Source: an uncultured Bacteroidales bacterium (GTDB taxonomy: Bacteria; Bacteroidota; Bacteroidia; Bacteroidales; Paludibacteraceae). Taken from it: a DNA stretch of 17,615 nucleotides. The position numbers and the translations under genes were made by a program. Where the stretch lies: the NCBI GenBank assembly GCA_937891905.1, contig CALATT010000094.1, forward strand, positions 1 to 17,615, in the 5' to 3' direction. Below the pieces are notes generated by a model. That model was not told where the DNA came from. It made no database searches and saw only the letters and a list, made by a program, of their open reading frames with translations. Position 1 is the first letter of the stretch. Every line of letters starts with the position of its first letter. Below are positions 1-6,788 of the stretch, piece after piece.

Positions 1-1322
1 CCATTACGGGTGTTAATGGTGGACTTATCGTATTAGCAGCCGATGATCCATCTATGCACTCCAGTCAGAACGAACAAGACTCACGCTTCTATGCTAAGTT
101 TGCTATGATTCCTTGTTTAGAACCCAGCAACCAACAAGAGGCATACGATATGATGGCTTATGGTTTTGACCTTAGTGAGAAACTCAAGACTCCTATCTTA
201 ATGCGTGTCACCACGCGTATGGCGCATAGTCGCGCTGTAGTGGAGACCACTGATACGCCTAAGGCGCAGAATGAGATGTCTATGCCTGAGAATGTGAATC
301 ACTTCATTCTACTACCTGCCTACGCAAAGCGCAATTATGCTGAATTAGTGGCATCACAAGCCACATTCGTAGAGGAGAGCGAGCAGTCCACTTTCAATAG
401 TTACACATGTGGTAGCAAGCCACAGAAGGCCATCATTACCACTGGTATTGCATATAACTACTTGATGGAAAACTACCTATCTGAGATGGGATGCTCTATT
501 CTTCGTATCACGCAATATCCATTGCCTACCGCCCTCATCAACCAGATGGTGAAGGATGGTGCAGAGGAGATTATCGTGATGGAGGAAGGACAACCAGTAG
601 TGGAAGAACTCATACGCGGTATGGTGCCATCTACTATCGCTATCAAGGGTCGTCTCACAGGTGATCTGCCTCGTATGGGTGAGTTGACGCCAGATAGTGT
701 GCGCCTTGCATTAGGATTAGACCCACTTCCTACGAATGATAAAGAGACTATTGTAGTGGGTCGCCCACCCGCTTTATGCCAGGGTTGCGGTCACCGCGAT
801 ATGTATGCAGCGCTCAATGAGGTAGCGCGCGAATACACGGCTCCTCGTATCTTTGGAGATATTGGTTGCTACACCTTAGGCGCCTTGTCTCCATTCCACG
901 CTATCCACGCGTGCGTAGAGATGGGTGCTTCTATTACCATGGCCAAAGGTGCTGCAGACGCGGGCCAACACCCAGCGATAGCCGTGATAGGCGATAGCAC
1001 CTTCACCCACTCAGGTATGACAGGTCTATTAGATTGCGTCAATGCAAATGCCAATGTGGTGGTGCTTATCTCAGATAACCTTACCACGGGTATGACGGGT
1101 GGTCAAGATTCCGCTGGTACAGGTCGCTTAGAGCAGATATGCTATGGCGTGGGCGTACCACAAGAGCATGTACGCGTCGTAGTTCCATTACCTAAGAATA
1201 TGGAAGAAATCAAGCAAATTCTCCGCGAAGAAATCAATTACAATGGTACCTCCGTTGTGATTGCACGCAGAGAGTGTATCCAAACATTAAAACGACACCT
1301 TAAAGCCGCTAAGAAACAATGA
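1..1322 (+). CDS. iorA: Indolepyruvate ferredoxin oxidoreductase, alpha subunit (5' partial)
   Basis: This thiamine-diphosphate subunit of a 2-oxoacid oxidoreductase oxidatively decarboxylates aryl-pyruvates to aryl-acetyl-CoA. The frame is open from base 3, and residues upstream of the first ATG (position 54) read as conserved IorA sequence (GVNGGLIVLAADDPS), so the gene enters from outside the window. The ADDPSMHSSQNEQDSR stretch is typical of IorA. The TPP half carries CQGCGHRDMY (about 778-807), GDIGCYTLGALSP, and a GDSTFTHSG...SDN binding region (about 990-1080). The end (RRECIQTLKRHLKAAKKQ) has no CxxCxxC cluster, so the C-terminal two-[4Fe-4S] ferredoxin domain of the longer archaeal IorA is absent. 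It overlaps iorB by 4 bp (ATGA), implying translational coupling. The family call is firm; the preferred substrate (indole-, phenyl- or hydroxyphenylpyruvate) is inferred. Confidence 0.95.
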   Translation, partial: ITGVNGGLIVLAADDPSMHSSQNEQDSRFYAKFAMIPCLEPSNQQEAYDMMAYGFDLSEKLKTPILMRVTTRMAHSRAVVETTDTPKAQNEMSMPENVNHFILLPAYAKRNYAELVASQATFVEESEQSTFNSYTCGSKPQKAIITTGIAYNYLMENYLSEMGCSILRITQYPLPTALINQMVKDGAEEIIVMEEGQPVVEELIRGMVPSTIAIKGRLTGDLPRMGELTPDSVRLALGLDPLPTNDKETIVVGRPPALCQGCGHRDMYAALNEVAREYTAPRIFGDIGCYTLGALSPFHAIHACVEMGASITMAKGAADAGQHPAIAVIGDSTFTHSGMTGLLDCVNANANVVVLISDNLTTGMTGGQDSAGTGRLEQICYGVGVPQEHVRVVVPLPKNMEEIKQILREEINYNGTSVVIARRECIQTLKRHLKAAKKQ

Positions 1323-1900
1323 AAAAGGATATTATTTTGGCGGGAGTGGGAGGACAAGGTATCCTCTCCATCGCAACCGTTATAGGCGAAGCTGCCCTTC
1401 AAGAAGGATTATACCTCAAGCAAGCCGAAGTACATGGCATGTCCCAACGCGGAGGAGATGTACAATCTAATCTGCGCTTATCATCCGAACCTATCATGAG
1501 CGATTTGATAGCCAAAGGAGGAGCAGATATTATCATCTCTTTGGAACCCATGGAAGCACTTCGTTATGTGGAATACCTCAAGCCAGACGGATGGATTGTT
1601 TGCTCATCTATTCCATTTCTCAACATCCCTAACTACCCAGAGTTAGAAGATATTTACGCACGCATCCGCGCGTATAAGAACCATGTGATGGTAGATGTAG
1701 AGGCTTTGGCCAAATCAGTGGGAGCACCTAATCAAGCCGCCAACATGGTGCTTTTAGGCGCTGCTATTCCTATGTTAGGTATTGACCATGACAAGATGAT
1801 AGCTGGTGTATCACGCGTCTTCGCACGCAAAGGCGAAGCGGTAGTGAATACAAATATCGCTGCCGTAGAAGCGGGATATAATCAATCTAAACATTCATAA
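1319..1900 (+). CDS. iorB: Indolepyruvate oxidoreductase, beta subunit
   Basis: This is the gamma-domain-type partner of IorA in the 2-oxoacid:ferredoxin oxidoreductase complex; it contributes to CoA handling and complex formation in the cytoplasm. The 193-aa length is normal for the family. The protein opens with a GVGGQGIL motif (residues 9-16), followed by the family signature EVHGMSQRGGDVQSNLR (about 40-56). Its ATG overlaps the iorA stop (ATGA), which fixes the start. The aminotransferase gene begins 16 bp downstream on the same strand, so the genes are very probably one operon. The family identification is secure. Confidence 0.95.
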   Translation: MKKDIILAGVGGQGILSIATVIGEAALQEGLYLKQAEVHGMSQRGGDVQSNLRLSSEPIMSDLIAKGGADIIISLEPMEALRYVEYLKPDGWIVCSSIPFLNIPNYPELEDIYARIRAYKNHVMVDVEALAKSVGAPNQAANMVLLGAAIPMLGIDHDKMIAGVSRVFARKGEAVVNTNIAAVEAGYNQSKHS

Positions 1901-1916
1901 CCAACTGATTACAACT

Positions 1917-3242
1917 ATGCAATTCCCATTAGATAAACATATTGTTGACTCCATTTGTTATCGTTTCGGTTTGCGTAATTTCCACGAGTTGGGTAATGCC
2001 AGTATTCGTCAGTTAGTGGGTGTGGTAAAGCATATTGAGCAATCACTTGGAGTAGAATTTGTTAATATGGCTATTGGCGAACCGGGTTTGCCTGCTGATA
2101 TGATTGGTATCGAAGCCGAGCACCAAGCACTGCTCAACGGATGTGCTTCTCACTATCCCAATATATTAGGTATCCCAGAAGTGAAGAAATGGGGTTCGGA
2201 GTTTGTACGCGCCTTCATCAATCTGCAGCGTCCACCTGAGTGTATATTACCTACGGTAGGTTCGATGCAAGCCGCTTTTGCGCTGAATATGATGCTCACG
2301 CAGTTGCAACCAGGCAAAGACACTATCCTCTTCCTCGACCCATGTTTCCCTGTGCAAAAGATGCAATGCCGTGTGATTGGTACGCGTGTAGAAGCATTCG
2401 ATGTGGCGGATTTCCGCGGAGATAAACTGCATGACGAACTCGAGCGCCATTTGCAAACAGGTCGTATCGCAGGTATATTATATAGCAATCCCAACAACCC
2501 TACCTGGTCGTGTCTGACGGACGATGAGTTACACACCATTGGTGAGTTGGCCACACAGTACGACGCTATCGTGCTGGAGGATTTAGCGTACCTCAACATG
2601 GATTTCCGTGATCCTAATCGTGGTAATCCTTATACAGCGCCTTATCAACCATCCGTAGGTCATTACACCCATAATTGTATTCAACTCATCTCATGCTCCA
2701 AGATTTTCAGTTACGCAGGTCAGCGTGCTGCTTTTGTGGCTATTGATCCAGAGTTGGGCAAACGCGTTTATCCTGCTTTGGGTGAGCGATTGAAGAATAA
2801 CGGCGAGTTGCTGCATAGTTTCTCCTACTCCTTCCTCTATGTGCTCTCAAGCGGTGTGTGCCACTCCGTGCAATATGGTATGGCAGCCATGCTACAAGCG
2901 GCATGCGAAGGTAAACTGCGCTATGTAGAGACTACGCGCGAGTACGCGCGACGCGCAAAAAGAATAAAGGAGATAATGACTCGTAATGGATTCCATATCG
3001 TCTATGACACCGACGCCGATGGGCAACCCGTAGGTGATGGTTTCTTCTTCACTTTTGGTTACAAAGACTGGACAGGTCAGCAATTAGTGAATAAACTCAT
3101 CTATTATGGTGTCTCTGCCATTGCATTGGAGAGTACGGGTGCAAAGCGCGAAGGAATGCGCGGTTGCGCCTCTACCATACGCGAGGACCAGTACGAGCAG
3201 TTAGAAGAGCGTTTGCGTAAGTTCAACGAAGATTTTGGTTAA
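1917..3242 (+). CDS. PLP-dependent class I/II aminotransferase
   Basis: This is a fold-type I aminotransferase of 441 aa. Visible family features are SNPNNPTWS (substrate/PLP phosphate loop region), EDLAYLNMDFR (the D/Y pair that contacts the PLP ring) and SCSKIFSYAGQRAAF, in which Lys262 is the expected Schiff-base lysine. A G-D-G-F-F-F segment near residue 365 and an SAIALESTG segment are consistent with the C-terminal small domain. It lies between iorB (16 bp upstream) and a CoA-transferase gene (19 bp downstream). This suggests it supplies the 2-oxo acid for IorAB by transaminating an amino acid, plausibly an aromatic one. The substrate cannot be read from the sequence. It could instead act in the biosynthetic direction if IorAB works reductively. 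Confidence 0.88.
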   Translation: MQFPLDKHIVDSICYRFGLRNFHELGNASIRQLVGVVKHIEQSLGVEFVNMAIGEPGLPADMIGIEAEHQALLNGCASHYPNILGIPEVKKWGSEFVRAFINLQRPPECILPTVGSMQAAFALNMMLTQLQPGKDTILFLDPCFPVQKMQCRVIGTRVEAFDVADFRGDKLHDELERHLQTGRIAGILYSNPNNPTWSCLTDDELHTIGELATQYDAIVLEDLAYLNMDFRDPNRGNPYTAPYQPSVGHYTHNCIQLISCSKIFSYAGQRAAFVAIDPELGKRVYPALGERLKNNGELLHSFSYSFLYVLSSGVCHSVQYGMAAMLQAACEGKLRYVETTREYARRAKRIKEIMTRNGFHIVYDTDADGQPVGDGFFFTFGYKDWTGQQLVNKLIYYGVSAIALESTGAKREGMRGCASTIREDQYEQLEERLRKFNEDFG

Positions 3243-3261
3243 TTAAACACCCTTTCATCCT

Positions 3262-4563
3262 ATGACCTCAGTTACATATGTTAGTCCCGCAGAGGCGGTG
3301 AAGCATGTTAAGTCGGGTGACACGATTGTAGTGCAAGGTAGTACCAGTATTCCTACTGTGCTGCTCAATGCGCTCACGGAGCGTGCTGCCGAACTGCGCG
3401 ATGTAAAGATCATTTCTGGTTTTGGTATTCACCCAGAAGATGCGCCGTATGCCAAGCGCGAGTATATCGACTCTTTCCGCGCCTTATCTATCTTTGTGCC
3501 TAATACGCTGCGCAAGGCTATGCGTGAAGGATTGGCAGATACCATTCCTTGCTTCTTAGGCGAGGTGCCAAGCCTTTTCCGTAGCGGACAAGTACCTGTG
3601 GATGTTACTTTCCTCAATGTGAGTGAACCCGATGAGAATGGTTATTGTTCGTTTGGTATATCGGCAGATATCGCTTTCTCTGGTGCGGAGTGCTCTAAGG
3701 TGGTTATTGCGCAGGTGAATAAGTATATGCCTCGCACTTTTGGTGACCCACTCATCCATGTGAGTAAGATCACTGCTATGTGCCGTGGTGATGTGCCTTT
3801 GGAAGAAGTGCCTACTCCTGTGCCCAATGAGATAGAGACCAAGATTGGTAATTTCATTGCCGAGCAGATACCTGATGGGGCTACGCTGCAGATAGGTGTG
3901 GGTGGTATTCCGAATGCGGTTATCAATGCACTTCGCAACCACAAGCACCTTGGTTTGCATACCGAAGCCATCACCGATGGTGTGCTACCGCTCATCGAGA
4001 AAGGTATTATTGATAATAGTCTAAAGAAACTGCTGCCTGGCAAGTCTGTTGGTAGTCTGGTGTTGGGTTCACGCCATCTATACGACTATATGGATGGTAA
4101 TCCTGATTTCGTTATCCGCGATGTAGCATGGACCAATGACCCGCAGAATATCCGTCAAAACCCCCGCGCGATGGCTATTAACTCTGCTATCGAAGTGGAC
4201 CTCACAGGACAGATTTGTGCCGATTCCATCGGAGAAACTATCATCTCTGGTGTGGGTGGTCAGCATGATTTCATGTATGGCGCAGCGCTCTCAGAGGGCG
4301 GTAAGTGCTTTATTGCGTTACCGAGTATGACGAATAAGGGTAAGTCTAAGATTGTAGCACGATTGGCTCCTGGTGCAGGTGTGGTGACTACACGCTTCCA
4401 AGCGCAGTATATTGCCACCGAGCATGGAATCGTCTATCTGCGTAATCTACCATTGGCTGACCGCGCGAAGGCACTGATTAGTATCGCTGACCCATCGGTG
4501 CGTGAAGAATTAGAGCGCGCCGCGGTAGAACGCTTCGGCATCGGTTTCCTACGATTGAAATAA
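3262..4563 (+). CDS. Acetyl-CoA hydrolase/transferase family protein (family I CoA-transferase)
   Basis: This 433-aa protein belongs to the acetyl-CoA hydrolase/4-hydroxybutyrate CoA-transferase family. These enzymes move CoA between carboxylates (often using acetate as acceptor) through a glutamyl-CoA intermediate. Landmarks are an N-terminal half with VVQGSTSIPT (about 23-32), a GVGGIPNAVINAL loop (about 213-225), and LHTEAITDGV, in which Glu235 sits at the expected catalytic position. The ISGVGGQHDFMYGA segment further on is the usual C-terminal half signature. It is the last gene of the iorA-iorB-aminotransferase run, followed 15 bp later by a terminator. In this context it would convert the acyl-CoA made by IorAB to the free acid while activating acetate or another acid. 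Hydrolase and transferase activities cannot be separated by eye, and the substrate is inferred. Confidence 0.9.
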   Translation: MTSVTYVSPAEAVKHVKSGDTIVVQGSTSIPTVLLNALTERAAELRDVKIISGFGIHPEDAPYAKREYIDSFRALSIFVPNTLRKAMREGLADTIPCFLGEVPSLFRSGQVPVDVTFLNVSEPDENGYCSFGISADIAFSGAECSKVVIAQVNKYMPRTFGDPLIHVSKITAMCRGDVPLEEVPTPVPNEIETKIGNFIAEQIPDGATLQIGVGGIPNAVINALRNHKHLGLHTEAITDGVLPLIEKGIIDNSLKKLLPGKSVGSLVLGSRHLYDYMDGNPDFVIRDVAWTNDPQNIRQNPRAMAINSAIEVDLTGQICADSIGETIISGVGGQHDFMYGAALSEGGKCFIALPSMTNKGKSKIVARLAPGAGVVTTRFQAQYIATEHGIVYLRNLPLADRAKALISIADPSVREELERAAVERFGIGFLRLK

Positions 4564-4578
4564 TACATACGATACTAC

Positions 4579-4606
4579 AAAACCACCTCGCAGGAGGTGG
4601 TTTTTT
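4579..4606 (+). terminator. Bidirectional intrinsic terminator
   Basis: A perfect GC-rich stem (4581-4589 pairs with 4594-4602, loop GCAG) is extended by two A-T pairs and followed by a six-T run (4601-4606). It starts 15 bp after the CoA-transferase stop. On the minus strand the same stem is followed by TTTTG, so it can also end transcription of the convergent gene whose stop is at 4631. Confidence 0.93.
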
Positions 4607-4630
4607 GTATAAATCATCTTGAATTACATT

Positions 4631-5188
4631 CTATTTTAATGGAAAATCCTCGTTCTTCCACTCTCCTCCCCATAGAGAATTTGAAGCTCGTGCTATATTA
4701 CCTATTACATCAAATAATATAAATTCGTGCTTATTGGGGAATTTTGTTTTATACTCATCAAGCAATAACAATATCCTTTTATCTATTTCTTCCGTTGATT
4801 TTGATGTGTCTATTATCGTTTCTAACTCTTTTTTGAATTCTACCAAACTCGGAATTATCTCCATTAGTTGGGATTCAGAGAACTTTTGCTGAGATATACT
4901 ATCTAATTCGTTTTGATAATCCTTAAGTTGTTGGTCAACAAAATTAATCGTAAACACATTTATTAAACTATCTATCTTTTTTTTATCAGTATCTTTATTG
5001 AGACCTTGATTTTTTAAGTACTCCATGAACTCACATACCCCTTTATTATGGAGTTCCCCCATATCCTCTGCTATATTTTTCTCAGGACTTACTGATGGAG
5101 GCTGAGCAAAGCCAACACTTCCTACTCCGCTCCAAACCACTGCGCACATTATCGCAATACATTTTGCTAATACATTTTTTGTTTTCAT
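4631..5188 (-). CDS. Small secreted helical protein of unknown function
   Basis: I do not recognise this 185-aa protein. The N-terminus is a clear Sec signal peptide: a basic MKTK start, a hydrophobic core around residues 8-26 and a probable cleavage after GFAQ (about residue 30). No Cys lies at the cleavage site, so it is not an obvious lipoprotein. The mature part is mostly polar and probably alpha-helical (for example the LNKDTDKKKIDSLINVF and EFKKELETIIDTSKS stretches). It has no transmembrane segment and no catalytic motif that I can see. GC content is visibly lower (about one third) than in the flanking operons, which suggests an accessory gene. It has its own promoter at 5250-5281 and ends at the shared terminator. 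The TPR/HTH regulator immediately upstream on the same strand is a candidate controller; this is inference from position only. Confidence 0.75.
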   Translation of the reverse strand: MKTKNVLAKCIAIMCAVVWSGVGSVGFAQPPSVSPEKNIAEDMGELHNKGVCEFMEYLKNQGLNKDTDKKKIDSLINVFTINFVDQQLKDYQNELDSISQQKFSESQLMEIIPSLVEFKKELETIIDTSKSTEEIDKRILLLLDEYKTKFPNKHEFILFDVIGNIARASNSLWGGEWKNEDFPLK

Positions 5189-5220
5189 AAAATAATGTTT
5201 TTTAATTATACAATAAGTTT

Positions 5221-5248
5221 ACCGCCAAATCATTTTCGATTTGACGGT
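5221..5248 (-). repeat. Inverted repeat at the transcription start (5' stem-loop or operator)
   Basis: Arms 5221-5231 and 5238-5248 are 11 bp with one position that would be a G-U wobble in the minus-strand RNA, around a 6-nt loop (5232-5237). It begins 2 nt after the -7 box of the promoter. It could therefore form a stem-loop at the extreme 5' end of the mRNA, or serve as a DNA operator across the start site. No T-run follows on the minus strand, so it does not look like a terminator. Confidence 0.7.
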
Positions 5249-5249
5249 G

Positions 5250-5281
5250 CAAAGGTACTGCTCTTTGGATAACTGAGCAAA
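5250..5281 (-). promoter_or_regulatory. Bacteroidota promoter for the secreted-protein gene
   Basis: Read on the minus strand, TTTG (5281-5278) is followed after exactly 20 nt by TACCTTTG (5257-5250). This matches the Bacteroidota sigma-ABfr consensus (TTTG, N19-21, TAnnTTTG). It predicts a transcript starting near 5243-5247 with a leader of about 55 nt before the ATG at 5188. Confidence 0.85.
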
Positions 5282-5374
5282 AAAATGAATGGGAATTGCG
5301 TATTAACTAACTTATTGATTCTATGCTTATTAACTATTCAGCGCGATGGGAATTTGTTTTTTTGTGTCGATTTA

Positions 5375-6727
5375 TCACACATTTTTGGCTAAATCTATCA
5401 AATAATTTCGTAGATTTCTCCCTGTTGTCTGTAGTTTTTTGGCAGTCTGGTCTTTTAATTTGCCGATACTATTACGGGCATATGGAAGTGTCTTTGCTAT
5501 CTCATCGTGGCTTAATCCAATAAAGATAAGTACACACAATCGTAGTTCTGTCTCGTTAAGAACTCCTTGTTGCTTTAGTTTTCCTGCTAGCAGATAGAAA
5601 TTCGTATCCACCACTTCACACATTTTTTCAAATTCTCTCCAAGACAATTCTTTCTGTATATTCGCTGATGAGCGTATTATCTCAGCGGTGTTTTCTATAT
5701 TCTTCAGCCTTTCTGCTTGTATATCGGAATATTCGTCTGTGGCTGCATGTATCTTCTGCGAAAGCAACGCATGTCTGCGCGCCTGATACATCAAATAAAT
5801 AACGATTGCTATAGCTACTATTGATAATAACATGAGTATCTTATATATCCATTTCATTGCTCGTGTGCGTTGCAAATCACTTCGTAAAAGATGCGCAGCT
5901 TGCAAATATTGTTCATCTGAAGGGAAAGACTTATCTGCTATTTCTGCTCGTTGATTAGAAATTAACGACATTATCTCATTCCAATCTATTGTATTTTCCT
6001 CTTCTGATTTCTCATATAGCGTCAATAACGACTCCAAGAAAGAGATAGTTTCTAATATAGGTGATCTCTTTAGACTATCGGTCTCTATTGCGAAAAAGTA
6101 TTCTTTAATATAGTATATGGCACTATCATACTGTCCTGCAGATAGGAAAGCAGTGGATTTAATAGGCAATACATCCTGTTGTATCTCCGCATTTGTACTA
6201 CTCGTACTAATGTCTTGGAGCATTTCAAGTGCTCTTGCATGCTCATCTAAATTAGTCAGCATATACGATTGCAGTAGTAAAGCATTTTCATAGCGAGTGG
6301 TATCTTCTGCGGATAGAAAATGATTTGCCGCATTACCAAACATATCATATGCTAATTCATAATCTTCCGCCTTACTGCATATTTCTCCTATATTATTATA
6401 AACCCGACCCAATATTTCATAATCATCTGTATTCATTTGGGTTGCCTCAATAAAACATTTCATTGCCTCTATTGGTGCATTATCAACCAAGAGCCGACCA
6501 TAATGATAGCACGCGCGTGTATAATATAAAGGATAGAACACCTTATAATCCGATAGCGAGGCATAGGCATTCGCTAATGCTATGGTATCATTATATTTAC
6601 CTCCAGTTGCACGCACACTATCTGCACATTCAACTACTTCCACTGCATCTCGTGGAGACAGTGGCGAACATGAATATATACATGTCAACGATAGTAAAAG
6701 AATGGCGTATTTTCGCATCATTTTCAT
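5375..6727 (-). CDS. Membrane-anchored TPR protein with C-terminal LuxR-like HTH (putative transcriptional regulator)
   Basis: This 450-aa protein has the layout of a Bacteroidota one-component membrane regulator. It begins with a signal sequence ending in a lipobox-like IYSC (Cys20). Helical TPR-like repeats follow at about residues 25-230 (for example YNNIGEICSKAEDYELAYDMFGN). A single transmembrane helix lies at about 294-315 and a coiled linker at about 320-370. The C-terminal region (about 391-440), with LRLCVLIFIGLSHDEIAKTLPYARNS, resembles a LuxR-type helix-turn-helix. The expected topology is periplasmic TPR sensor and cytoplasmic DNA-binding end. ATGs at 6727 and 6721 are both possible starts; the first is used. 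It lies 61 bp after priA with no clear promoter or terminator between, so it may be read through from the upstream operon. The next gene downstream (a secreted protein with its own promoter) is the obvious candidate target. The ligand and regulon are unknown. Confidence 0.82.
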   Translation of the reverse strand: MKMMRKYAILLLSLTCIYSCSPLSPRDAVEVVECADSVRATGGKYNDTIALANAYASLSDYKVFYPLYYTRACYHYGRLLVDNAPIEAMKCFIEATQMNTDDYEILGRVYNNIGEICSKAEDYELAYDMFGNAANHFLSAEDTTRYENALLLQSYMLTNLDEHARALEMLQDISTSSTNAEIQQDVLPIKSTAFLSAGQYDSAIYYIKEYFFAIETDSLKRSPILETISFLESLLTLYEKSEEENTIDWNEIMSLISNQRAEIADKSFPSDEQYLQAAHLLRSDLQRTRAMKWIYKILMLLSIVAIAIVIYLMYQARRHALLSQKIHAATDEYSDIQAERLKNIENTAEIIRSSANIQKELSWREFEKMCEVVDTNFYLLAGKLKQQGVLNETELRLCVLIFIGLSHDEIAKTLPYARNSIGKLKDQTAKKLQTTGRNLRNYLIDLAKNV

Positions 6728-6788
6728 AATATTTTAGTCGGTCATCTCTCGGTTAGGGAATAGAAGGATACACCATTGATAACTCAAA

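Noticed and set aside
2153..2599. 148-aa minus-strand frame inside the aminotransferase gene
   Set aside because: It is fully antisense to a well-supported gene, has a low-complexity Ser/Arg/Cys-rich composition and no recognisable family; it is a codon-bias shadow.
3556..4043. Two overlapping minus-strand frames of 133-134 aa within the CoA-transferase gene
   Set aside because: Both are antisense shadows of a conserved gene with intact catalytic motifs, and neither has a promoter or family features.
5323..5523. 66-aa plus-strand frame overlapping the end of the TPR-HTH gene
   Set aside because: It is mostly antisense to the HTH coding region, with no promoter of the expected form in front and no family resemblance.
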